Origin: Euryarchaeota archaeon UBA226
Lineage (GTDB): Archaea > Thermoplasmatota > Poseidoniia > Poseidoniales > Poseidoniaceae
Assembly: GCA_002505935.1 (NCBI GenBank)
Contig: DAWL01000020.1
Coordinates: forward strand, 1-15,623
Direction: 5' to 3'
Length of the DNA: 15,623 nucleotides
A model generated the notes under the pieces. That model saw nothing but the letters and a program-made list of their open reading frames with translations, was not told the DNA's origin and ran no database searches. This document shows, piece after piece, positions 1-8,105 of this stretch. A program made the position numbers and the translations under genes. How positions within the stretch are numbered: the stretch's first letter is position 1; each line of letters begins with the position of its first letter.

Positions 1-2301
1 GGAACCTTGGTAACCGGTGAATGGACATTCTTCCTCAATCGTTCTACTACAACAGACCGTTGGCTCATTGAAGAAGATGAATACCAGTTGGATGTAGAAT
101 TATCCGATGCTGCAGGACAGAAGAACCTGACAATGCAGGCAAAGAAGACCACTTTGATCGGTGGAATGATCTTTTGGGATCTAGATGGCAATGGAATCCA
201 GAATAATCACGAAGGAATTCCTGATGTTCACGTTGAGATAGTCAGCGAGAATTTGAGCATTAATTTGACTACAGATGCAGATGGAGTATGGGAGGTATTC
301 GCCCCAATCCTGACTAACTATACCATCAATGTCAGCAAGGAAGGATTCTCCTCTGCAAGTTATGAAGATGGCTATCTAGTCAATCAAACACACGTTTCAG
401 AAGACTTGGCTCTGACTGCGGGTAATGTGTCCGTATCAGGAACTGTCAGTCATTTGTTGAGTGATGTTTCGGTTTTGGAGAATACCACTATCACACTGTA
501 TCCAGTTGTTGGAAGAGAATTGGATAGTGTTGTTGCTAATATGATTCTCAACGGAACAGTGATTGAATGGGATGCAAATGTAACCCCCGGTGATTGGGTT
601 GTCTGGGCTGAATTGAGCAATGCTGGTGAGGATGATTACTCAGTAGCCATCGGAATGATGACAGCTAATGTCTCAGATGGAGGAACTCTAGAACTAGAAA
701 TGCGAAACGGAGGTTGGGTTTCCATGCTTGGAAAGTGGAATGATTTCCAGATACAGGAGCATCATATCGGTGAGTCAGATGTCAGCGGCGCCCCAATGAA
801 TGGCAGTGCAGTCGTGGAATTAGATCTGGATGATGGAAAGAAGATTGAACTTCCAACTAGTAGTGATGGAACTTACCAATTGCTACTACCTACTGGAAGG
901 GCTACTTTCTCTGTGTCGTTCTCTACTACTGAAATGGGAATGGAAATGAATTATTCAGGCGGTGTAACCATCGACGTCATCACTGGAGTCACCCAAGAAG
1001 AGAAGACAATGACAGCAACTCGTCCTGCAAGGCACGATGTTACATTCGAGTTGATTTCGGTAGTTTCTGGAGGTACTAACGTCGATATTGAAGAGAAGAC
1101 GTTGACGGCAATCGAGGTAGTTGGAGGAGATGATGAACTGGATTCCTATCAGGACATCATCGTTGAAGCCAAGGTAACATACTCAGGTAATCAGGCAGAA
1201 TCATTGTACACTTTGACCGGAGATACAGGAATCCTGCACGATTCGCAGGATTGGAATGTGACCTTCTTGGTAGATGAATCGGCTGAGGAATGGAACTCCA
1301 GTCATAGCATTGCTTTGGGATTGGGAGAGAATCTCTCTGCACCGGGCGTTAAGGAAGAGACCTTCCGCTTCAAGATTCAGTTGCCAACTCAGGATATTGC
1401 ACGTTCCTATGACGACAATCACTCGATTGGAGTTGAGTTCAAGGTCGGAGCGATTCTGACAGGTGAATTAGGATTGGAAGTCCATGTCCCTCAGAGACAT
1501 GAGATCCGTTTGGATAGTTATCCCGAGCAGATAGGAGTAGCACCTGGAGGGACAACTGGTACACCTATTGATATCGACTTGACCAACCTCGGAAATGGTG
1601 AGGACACGGTACAGTTTGAATTGGATGCTAGCACTTTACCTGAGAATTGGTCAGCAACCCCCACCTCTGCCTCGTTAGTATTGAGCTCGACTCAGACTCG
1701 CACACAGAGTTTCACCATTTATGCACCACTTGATGCAGGTGATGGTACCTATGTGGTCAAGGTCAACGCCCTTGATGAGAGTGGAGCACAATTCGTGGAT
1801 GAAGATGGAAAGGCGATTGATGAAATCGAAATTACCGTCAGTATTGCAAGAGCCAATATCAAGATTGTACAGTTCCTGAATGAAGGTGAGGCCCTGTTCC
1901 AAGATACCAATACTTTCACTGTCAAGGTCGAAAATGAGGGAACTCTAGACGCAGAACAAGTGGATGTTTCGATTGAAGTATCTGGTTTGCAAGATATTGA
2001 CCCTGCACCTAGTGCTACAACTACGATTTCAGTACCTGCAGGAGAGACAGTAACTGCTGAGTTGCAGTTGGATCTAAGCGCAGCAGACTTGGCCCAGATT
2101 CAATTGTCAGCATATGCAACAACAACAGTTCAGACTGTTGAGGGTGGAGATCAATCTTCGGAAACTATCACCAGAAATGTTGTTGCTCCTACTCCAGATG
2201 AACCCAATACATGGTTACCATGGATCATCATCAGCGTAATTCTATTGGGAATATATGCCGGAGTAAAGGGTCTGGCGGCGCGTCGTGGACCTAAGTTCTG
2301 A
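1..2301 (+). CDS. Membrane-anchored surface protein, SdrD-B-like and CARDB-like domains (5'-truncated)
   Basis: The reading frame is open from the first base, so the true start lies to the left and only the C-terminal part (about 766 residues) is present. Counting from base 1, residues ~54-115 resemble an SdrD B-type/CNA-B beta fold (GMIFWDLDGNGIQ, then an E-x-G-I-x-x-V-x-V pattern). Residues ~505-613 look like a NEW3/alpha-galactosidase-associated Ig-like fold (APGGT, LTNLGNGEDT) and ~617-720 like a CARDB domain (VKVENEGTLDAEQVDV). Residues ~738-756 form one hydrophobic helix followed by the basic tail AARRGPKF, so the bulk is outside the cell and the tail inside. There are 19 N-glycosylation sequons and no cysteine. 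Probably an S-layer-associated or adhesin-like envelope protein; ligand unknown. The domain calls come from sequence patterns, not a search. Confidence 0.85.
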   Translation, partial: GTLVTGEWTFFLNRSTTTDRWLIEEDEYQLDVELSDAAGQKNLTMQAKKTTLIGGMIFWDLDGNGIQNNHEGIPDVHVEIVSENLSINLTTDADGVWEVFAPILTNYTINVSKEGFSSASYEDGYLVNQTHVSEDLALTAGNVSVSGTVSHLLSDVSVLENTTITLYPVVGRELDSVVANMILNGTVIEWDANVTPGDWVVWAELSNAGEDDYSVAIGMMTANVSDGGTLELEMRNGGWVSMLGKWNDFQIQEHHIGESDVSGAPMNGSAVVELDLDDGKKIELPTSSDGTYQLLLPTGRATFSVSFSTTEMGMEMNYSGGVTIDVITGVTQEEKTMTATRPARHDVTFELISVVSGGTNVDIEEKTLTAIEVVGGDDELDSYQDIIVEAKVTYSGNQAESLYTLTGDTGILHDSQDWNVTFLVDESAEEWNSSHSIALGLGENLSAPGVKEETFRFKIQLPTQDIARSYDDNHSIGVEFKVGAILTGELGLEVHVPQRHEIRLDSYPEQIGVAPGGTTGTPIDIDLTNLGNGEDTVQFELDASTLPENWSATPTSASLVLSSTQTRTQSFTIYAPLDAGDGTYVVKVNALDESGAQFVDEDGKAIDEIEITVSIARANIKIVQFLNEGEALFQDTNTFTVKVENEGTLDAEQVDVSIEVSGLQDIDPAPSATTTISVPAGETVTAELQLDLSAADLAQIQLSAYATTTVQTVEGGDQSSETITRNVVAPTPDEPNTWLPWIIISVILLGIYAGVKGLAARRGPKF

Positions 2302-2334
2302 TCTTGATTTTCTTCAAGGGAATAAACGAGTATT

Positions 2335-2343
2335 CAATAATCG
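2335..2343 (+). promoter_or_regulatory. Candidate TATA-like element for the S8 protease gene
   Basis: An AT-rich stretch (CAATAATCG) is centred about 26 nt upstream of the ATG at 2365. That is the usual archaeal TATA-to-start distance, so it would fit a leaderless or nearly leaderless transcript. The start also lacks a convincing Shine-Dalgarno. The match to a TATA consensus is poor, and read-through from the upstream gene is equally possible. Confidence 0.25.
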
Positions 2344-2364
2344 CCAACTTCAGCAATCGCTGGG

Positions 2365-3624
2365 ATGGCAATGCTAGACGAGTTACGCAGTCTTGATTTC
2401 ATCCCTGAACCGGAAGACCCGCGCATTCTCAGCGCTGCAGACCCTAACCTCATGGGTCATCAGGAAGGATTCCGCGCCGAAGTTACAGGTTGGCAACCTG
2501 ATGCGCCTCCACAGGCTCCATTGGCTGAGAGAAGACGGCGTTTAGGGCGCATCCCCGGTTCTGTATTGATGGTTCTAATTATCGCATTGACATCTTGGTG
2601 GGGGCTTGGAAATTGGTTGGGTGTGGCTGAAGTCCAATATCCTGATTCAGAGTGGGCATACGAGGAATCTAGAATTAGAGATCTACAATCAGTGCATGGG
2701 TTGGATGGTTCTGGAGTCAAGGTATGTATGGTTGATACGGGAATCGACTTAGACCATGATGACTTCAATGATGCCCAGATTGTCTTCAAGGACTTTGTCT
2801 CAGGTTCGACAACTCCCTTGGATCATGGACTTGATCACCATGGAAGTATGATGGCTGGGATATTGATTGCAGATGGGCACCTCAAGGGTGCTGCCACGGG
2901 GATTTCATTATCGGTTGCTGCTGCTCTTGGAGAGCGTCAAGGGATGGAAACAGTAGGTGACACCACTCTAGTGGCGCAGGCAATTGATTGGTGTATAGAG
3001 GAACGTTCTGCTGACATCATATCTCTGTCTCTAGGCGGAATGCAGAATTCTGATGGCAATACCTCAAGTGAGGTTGAGAACGCTGTCATGGGGGCTCTTG
3101 AAAAGGGCGTATACGTGGTTGCTGCAGCGGGGAATGATGGTGGTGTAGATGATGACGGGCTAGTTTCTTCACCGGCAAACGTACCATTGGTCATTGCAGT
3201 CGGAGCGGTACAGAGAGGGGGTCAAATCTGGGACTCCTCATCGCGAGACGATTCCATAACGGACGGACAAGGAAACAACCGTACTGATCCACATCAGAAG
3301 CCCGAAATAACCGCACCAGGAGCGGGGATTATTTCTACAGCACCAGGAACTAGTTATTTCCGCAGTAGTGGCACCAGTGGTTCAACCGTATTCGTTACAG
3401 GTGCACTGGCGTTGCTACTTGAGGAACATCCGCGCATGAGTAGAAGTGGCGGCGCTAATACCGATGTCTGCATTGAAACGATGAAACAAGCCTTGATGAA
3501 ATCAACCGCTCCGCTTGATGGAACCATAGTTCATGACAATGTATCGGGGTATGGAACTCTAGATGCAATAGCTTGGTTCGATAGCGTGAACGACATTTTG
3601 TCTGAGGAACCTTGCTACGCATGA
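2365..3624 (+). CDS. Membrane-anchored subtilisin-like serine protease (S8 family)
   Basis: A 419-residue subtilase. Residues 1-62 are a proline-rich, probably cytoplasmic segment ending in basic RRRRLGR. Residues ~65-86 are a single hydrophobic helix, so the catalytic domain should face outside (N-in by the positive-inside rule). The triad is visible: D124 in VDTGID, H159 in HHGSMMAG and S338 in GTSGSTVFVTG, with oxyanion Asn N257 in AAAGND. Two motifs are unusual: the second His of HGTHVAG is Met, and the GTSMAxP Pro is Val. No I9-type propeptide is evident between the anchor and the catalytic domain. It follows the surface protein after 63 bp and precedes another surface protein, so a role in processing or turnover of envelope proteins is reasonable but inferred. 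ATG 2365 is the first start; ATG 2371 is an alternative. Confidence 0.92.
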   Translation: MAMLDELRSLDFIPEPEDPRILSAADPNLMGHQEGFRAEVTGWQPDAPPQAPLAERRRRLGRIPGSVLMVLIIALTSWWGLGNWLGVAEVQYPDSEWAYEESRIRDLQSVHGLDGSGVKVCMVDTGIDLDHDDFNDAQIVFKDFVSGSTTPLDHGLDHHGSMMAGILIADGHLKGAATGISLSVAAALGERQGMETVGDTTLVAQAIDWCIEERSADIISLSLGGMQNSDGNTSSEVENAVMGALEKGVYVVAAAGNDGGVDDDGLVSSPANVPLVIAVGAVQRGGQIWDSSSRDDSITDGQGNNRTDPHQKPEITAPGAGIISTAPGTSYFRSSGTSGSTVFVTGALALLLEEHPRMSRSGGANTDVCIETMKQALMKSTAPLDGTIVHDNVSGYGTLDAIAWFDSVNDILSEEPCYA

Positions 3625-3637
3625 CCCTGATTAGTCG

Positions 3638-3716
3638 TGATACAAAACTCCTATTTTGATACTATGTTATATTTATTGGGCATAAAATATTGATACTATT
3701 TTCCTATTTTGATACT
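3638..3716. repeat. Four TGATAC direct repeats in an AT-rich intergenic island
   Basis: TGATAC occurs at 3638, 3657, 3691 and 3710, giving spacings of 19, 34 and 19 nt. Copies two and four are part of an identical 15-mer, TCCTATTTTGATACT (3649-3663 and 3702-3716); copies two and three share TTGATACTAT. The block lies between the protease stop (3624) and the next start (3782). It could be a multi-copy operator for the beta-helix gene, or a run of T-tracts acting as terminators. The binding protein, if any, is unknown. Confidence 0.6.
3666..3676 (+). promoter_or_regulatory. Candidate TATA box for the beta-helix surface protein gene
   Basis: GTTATATTTAT lies inside the AT-rich island, between TGATAC copies two and three. 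If it is the TATA box, transcription would start near 3697 and give a leader of about 85 nt before the ATG at 3782. ATAAAATATTG (about 3682-3692) is an alternative. This is a composition-based suggestion only. Confidence 0.3.
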
Positions 3717-3719
3717 TTT
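3699..3719 (+). terminator. T-tract cluster, possible archaeal terminator of the protease gene
   Basis: Three TTTT runs (3699-3702, 3707-3710, 3716-3719) follow each other within 21 bases, about 75 nt downstream of the protease stop, with no stem-loop needed. Archaeal transcription often ends at such T-rich DNA. The same bases carry two of the TGATAC repeats, so a regulatory reading competes with this one. Confidence 0.3.
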
Positions 3720-3771
3720 CAATTGCCCCGTGCTGCGTATGTCTTTTATCCTAGGTCAAGTGCCCCTGTTT

Positions 3772-3777
3772 GAGGGT
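3772..3777 (+). promoter_or_regulatory. Shine-Dalgarno that fixes the start of the beta-helix protein
   Basis: GAGGGT lies 4 nt before ATG 3782. It overlaps an upstream in-frame TTG at 3770, which would otherwise lengthen the protein by four residues; the motif therefore favours the ATG. Confidence 0.6.
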
Positions 3778-3781
3778 AGAT

Positions 3782-6700
3782 ATGTCTAGAAACGATATGC
3801 GTGGCTGTTTGGTACTCACCTTGATGCTATTGCTGACTTCTTGGTTGGCAATGATTCCAATGGCTCCAGAGGCTGAAGCCGCAGGAACTAATCAGACTAC
3901 ATCAGGGGTATTGACAGGAACTGAAACTTGGTCTGGCTCACACACCTTGACAGGTGATGTTGAAGTCGCTGAAGGTGCTCAATTGATTATCAATGCTGGA
4001 ACAACGATTAACATGCCAGTTGGTGCCTATATTGTTGTCAAGGGCTCTATGTGTGCAGGTGATGCATCATGCGGAGCAACTCAGGCTGGAACTGGAAGTC
4101 CTGTACGTTTCATATGGCCTACCGCTTCACCGGTTCCCAATCAGACAGGTCGATGTTATGATCCTGGAAATGGTCTAACCAATACTGACTTGAATTGTGG
4201 TGAGGCAATATTGTTTGAATCAACCATTGATCAGGCATTGACTTCTTTGTCGCACGTCACTATTGATGGCGCATATGGTATACCCGTATACATTCCTTCG
4301 CGCAGTTATTATGCATATGCAGCTATGGTTTTCGATGGTGCATCATTTGATCTAGACCACATTACCTTTGCAAATATCAACACTTCCAATGTGGTTGCAT
4401 ACGATTTGGCAGCACCTCATATCAGTGATTCTACTTTCGTCTTGGGTAATGATGAGCAGGGTTGGGATGCTGCTGCCGTCAGGGCCTTTGATGCTGGGAC
4501 TGGAATTCTCTCAACCTTCGTACTGGAGAATTCTGCATTCACTGGAAATCAGGCTGCGGATTGTGGAAACAATGGTGGCGGCCGTTCATTGATTACTGCT
4601 GAAAACAGTTACATCGACATGAAGACTCTAAGCATCACTCAGAACGCTTATGGTGTCTTCCTGAAGGATTCTTCTGGACAATTTACAAATTCTCAATTGA
4701 ATGTAAAGTGCAACGGTATTGATACGAATGGGCACAAATCTACAGGTGATATCTCGCATACACTGTCGGTGAATAACAATTCAATCATTACCGAAGAGGG
4801 CGCACCATTGACTGCGTATGATGGAGCGATTGTCATAGCCAATGACAACACGATGTCCGGGGCATCTGAAGGTTCTGGAATGGGAATTCGTGATTCACAA
4901 TTGATTGCCCATCGAAATGTCATAGGTCCAATAGCCGGTTGGAATGGCATGTGGATTTATGGTGAATCCGATGTGGTCGCTGAGAACAATTCGTTTGAGG
5001 GAGCTGCTAGAGAAACAATTCTCATTGGAGAGTACCACTATTTGGATCAGGGATGGAATGTCCCCGCTCCAACCAAGGCTAGAATCCACTTTGCTAACAA
5101 TATCATTCGCAATAATACTGGAACTGAATGCAGTAGTGCCAAAGTGTACGGTGGAAGTTTCAATTGTCCAGCGATTCACGTCTTCATGTCCAGTGGCACC
5201 TTCATCAACAATATTGTTCATGACAATGCTGGAGATGGGATGAGGATTACAGGTGGTATTGTAAATGCGCAAGGCAATGACATTATGGTTGGAGAATTTG
5301 CAGCCAGAGTTTCTCATTACGATGATAACTATGGTAACAAATATGCATCGATTGCATATTTCAGGGACAACACTTGGAACAATGCAACGCAGATATACAA
5401 TGTCACAGAATCGAGAGTAGCTGTTCAGAGTGAGCACATTCCCAACCCTGGTGGAGGAGAACTGTATCCTGTAATGCTCAGTTGGGGTGGTGCAGAATGT
5501 CCGTATGTGCAGAATGAATGTCTGCAGGTTCCCCTCACCGCAGAATGGAAACCTTTCGGAATGCCTTTGGCGATGGATGTCTTGGAGAATGCAACGACAT
5601 TCACATTCGCGGATTTGACAAATTTCGATCTCAGTAAGGTGCACATCCAGAATCAGAATAGCGCGTGGGGAGTTCAAGTTCAGAAGGGTGAACTAGTTCG
5701 ATTCCGAACTATGGCAAAGGGTAATCAAGTGGCAGATGCATACATCATGGTTAGAGATGCGATTGGAAATGAATTGTACAATGTTACTACTGATGTCTAT
5801 GGCTACACTCCACATTTCACTTTGCCGAGTAATTTCCACATAGATACCAATTGGAATCATCTGGCTAATGATGCTGGAGAGGATTCCTGTAATGATGGTA
5901 TAGATAATGATGGGGATGCGTCGATGGATTCGGATGATAGTGACTGTGGAACCAGCAGAGAATACTCCACATATTCAGTATGGGCCTATAAGTTCGAAAA
6001 GGGTCAGGCCGAATATTCATTCCAGTTGACAACCGCTGTAGACGATGTATTGTCGCTGACCAATCTCGAACCAAGTATAACTGTGAATCAACCAGATGGT
6101 TATTCTTTCAAGCGTTTTGTTGAGTTAGACGGTACTGCTTGGGATGGTAATGAAGGACCATACTTCAACGATTGGGACTCACAATGGTCTCAACAAGGAG
6201 TGATTAAGCAGATTCAGATTAAACCACCAGGAGTTCTTGATTGGGATGATGCATACTTTGCAACCGATGAATCGGGTGCTCAAGGAGAGGTGACCAAATC
6301 GAATCATCCATTCAGCACCTGGTCCTTCGTTTGGGACATGAGCAACGATGCCGAAGGAGATTACACATTTGAGATCAGGTCTTTCGATGGTTTGGATTAC
6401 AGTCCAACAATAACGCGTGTCTACAAGTTGAATACGGTTGCACCGACACTCTATGTTGACTCACCTGCGGATTTTTCATCGCACGATAGTGGTAAGGTCA
6501 TCTTCCAAGGTAGAGCGACCGACCCATACAATGGAATCCAAGGTTCTGACCTGGACAAAATTTGGTTTGAAATCTCAGGCCCGAGTGGATATACTGCTAC
6601 GACAAGCACTACTGGTGGTTCTCAATGGTCCTGGGAATGGGACTTCTCTGCCCTAGTTAGTGGAGAATATAATTTCACAATCTGGGCATCTGATTCAGAC

Positions 6701-8062
6701 TTCTGTAAGGGAGTGGTAGGAGAGTGTGCTGCGCGCACTATGACACTGGACATACAGAATGAGAATGACGAACCGATCATCCAAATCACAACTCCATATG
6801 ATACTGAGAGAATCAGTGCAGACGAAGAGACCTTGATTCAGGGAATGGCGATAGATCTAGATGGGCAAGTGACAAAGGTGGAATTCGAGATAACCAATCA
6901 GGATGGATTGATTGAACAGAATGCTCCCAAGACTTTGACGATGAGTGATATTCTACCAAGTGGCGCATGGGGTACTTATTGGGATACTTCGAGCTTGTTG
7001 CACGATAGACAATACACCATAACCGCTCGCGCATTCGATGGCTATGATTACTCTCCACCGGCCATAGTAACGGTGACCATTGATAATCCACCTGACGAGG
7101 GCAATTCACCTCCTGTTTTCAACGCTACAGATTGGGTTGAAGTAATCAAAATCTATTGTGATGAAGGTTCTGATTCTTTGGACCAGTGTGGCGGTGGGGC
7201 ATCCCTCAATCTGACCAAGTACTTCTATGATCCAGATCAGGTATTGACTGGAAATAATTTCATCGTGGTTAACAATCCTGATCCAACGGTTGATGACAAT
7301 CATTACGAAACTGTCATCGATATTTCGGAGGATGGAATCGCTTCATTCAATCCAATTGTCATGCGCGATAGGAGTTCCAACATTGAGGAGTGGTCTTTGC
7401 CTTCAGTACAATTCCAGTGCATCGATGATTCTGATTCTAAAGTCAGTTCATTATTGGTGACATTCCTTGTGGAATCAGCAGCCTTCACCTACGAAAGGAA
7501 AGACGAGGGTGCAGTTTCAGAGGATGGAGTAGTCGTATTTTCTGGAGAGGGGCGACCAGGGGCTAAGGTAGTTGCTAGACTGGTTGACGGTGACCGTTCG
7601 ATTGGAATAACATATGTTGGAGACAATGGTCTTTGGGAGATGGAGATTAGTGGTAAGGAATTCAACAATATCGGTGACCACGAAATCGTCTTTGAATACG
7701 CCGGCAAGGTGTCCGAGCCAATGGCAGTACAGATTGGAGGCGACAGCGATGGAATGCCTACCTGGATTTGGATTGCTTCGGCAATCGTAGCTGTTGTTCT
7801 GTTAGGAGGTTTGTTTGTATTCTTCTTCGTAGAGTTTGAAGATTTGCACGAAGAAGAAATGATGGATGCAACTGCAGAAGTTGAAGCCGCTGATCCATAT
7901 GCATGGGCGAAGACGGCTGAACAGACGGCTGCACCTGCTGTGCAACAGGTTGAGGCTGCGACGCCGGCTCCACAGCCGGCTGCCGCCTCGCAATATCCTG
8001 GCTGGATTTGGGATGCGCAATCGAATAGTTGGGTTCCAGATCCTAATTATCAGCGTCAGTGA
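3782..8062 (+). CDS. Large secreted single-pass protein: beta-helix, Ig-like repeats, cytoplasmic aromatic tail
   Basis: A 1426-residue envelope protein. Residues 1-33 are a Sec-type signal peptide (hydrophobic core LVLTLMLLLTSWLAMI, likely cleavage after AEA). Residues ~150-545 show the N-rich, V/I/F-alternating pattern of a right-handed parallel beta-helix, with several Cys that may pair. C703-C722 is a short acidic loop (CNDGIDNDGD...DSDDSDC) like known calcium-binding motifs. About three Ig-like units follow (residues ~762-1103, with repeated FDGxDYSP), then two further beta domains to ~1315. A helix at ~1328-1351 spans the membrane. The cytoplasmic part has an acidic stretch, an Ala/Pro/Gln-rich linker and a final GWIWDAQSNSWVPDP motif. 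Beta-helix folds often bind or cleave polysaccharide, but no catalytic residues could be assigned. Start chosen by GAGGGT; an upstream TTG at 3770 is less likely. The STAND regulator gene follows after 43 bp. Confidence 0.88.
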   Translation: MSRNDMRGCLVLTLMLLLTSWLAMIPMAPEAEAAGTNQTTSGVLTGTETWSGSHTLTGDVEVAEGAQLIINAGTTINMPVGAYIVVKGSMCAGDASCGATQAGTGSPVRFIWPTASPVPNQTGRCYDPGNGLTNTDLNCGEAILFESTIDQALTSLSHVTIDGAYGIPVYIPSRSYYAYAAMVFDGASFDLDHITFANINTSNVVAYDLAAPHISDSTFVLGNDEQGWDAAAVRAFDAGTGILSTFVLENSAFTGNQAADCGNNGGGRSLITAENSYIDMKTLSITQNAYGVFLKDSSGQFTNSQLNVKCNGIDTNGHKSTGDISHTLSVNNNSIITEEGAPLTAYDGAIVIANDNTMSGASEGSGMGIRDSQLIAHRNVIGPIAGWNGMWIYGESDVVAENNSFEGAARETILIGEYHYLDQGWNVPAPTKARIHFANNIIRNNTGTECSSAKVYGGSFNCPAIHVFMSSGTFINNIVHDNAGDGMRITGGIVNAQGNDIMVGEFAARVSHYDDNYGNKYASIAYFRDNTWNNATQIYNVTESRVAVQSEHIPNPGGGELYPVMLSWGGAECPYVQNECLQVPLTAEWKPFGMPLAMDVLENATTFTFADLTNFDLSKVHIQNQNSAWGVQVQKGELVRFRTMAKGNQVADAYIMVRDAIGNELYNVTTDVYGYTPHFTLPSNFHIDTNWNHLANDAGEDSCNDGIDNDGDASMDSDDSDCGTSREYSTYSVWAYKFEKGQAEYSFQLTTAVDDVLSLTNLEPSITVNQPDGYSFKRFVELDGTAWDGNEGPYFNDWDSQWSQQGVIKQIQIKPPGVLDWDDAYFATDESGAQGEVTKSNHPFSTWSFVWDMSNDAEGDYTFEIRSFDGLDYSPTITRVYKLNTVAPTLYVDSPADFSSHDSGKVIFQGRATDPYNGIQGSDLDKIWFEISGPSGYTATTSTTGGSQWSWEWDFSALVSGEYNFTIWASDSDFCKGVVGECAARTMTLDIQNENDEPIIQITTPYDTERISADEETLIQGMAIDLDGQVTKVEFEITNQDGLIEQNAPKTLTMSDILPSGAWGTYWDTSSLLHDRQYTITARAFDGYDYSPPAIVTVTIDNPPDEGNSPPVFNATDWVEVIKIYCDEGSDSLDQCGGGASLNLTKYFYDPDQVLTGNNFIVVNNPDPTVDDNHYETVIDISEDGIASFNPIVMRDRSSNIEEWSLPSVQFQCIDDSDSKVSSLLVTFLVESAAFTYERKDEGAVSEDGVVVFSGEGRPGAKVVARLVDGDRSIGITYVGDNGLWEMEISGKEFNNIGDHEIVFEYAGKVSEPMAVQIGGDSDGMPTWIWIASAIVAVVLLGGLFVFFFVEFEDLHEEEMMDATAEVEAADPYAWAKTAEQTAAPAVQQVEAATPAPQPAAASQYPGWIWDAQSNSWVPDPNYQRQ

Positions 8063-8094
8063 AGTCTGACAATTAGGTAGTATGGATGATTTCT

Positions 8095-8100
8095 GAGGTG
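8095..8100 (+). promoter_or_regulatory. Shine-Dalgarno of the wHTH-STAND gene
   Basis: GAGGTG sits 5 nt upstream of ATG 8106 and supports that start. The gap to the preceding gene is only 43 bp and shows no clear TATA element, so co-transcription with the beta-helix gene is plausible. Confidence 0.65.
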
Positions 8101-8105
8101 GCACT

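Noticed and set aside
2215..2301. TWLPWI near the C-terminus as an LPxTG-like sorting signal
   Set aside because: No LPxTG-type T-G follows. The segment is better explained as the start of a plain C-terminal membrane helix with a basic tail.
2302..2320. CTTGA/TCAAG inverted repeat after the first gene as a terminator
   Set aside because: The stem is only 5 bp and no T-tract follows it.
4895..5677. A 260-codon open frame on the minus strand opposite the beta-helix protein
   Set aside because: It lies entirely inside a coherent + strand gene with signal peptide, repeats and membrane anchor. Its product has no recognisable domain and looks like a compositional shadow.
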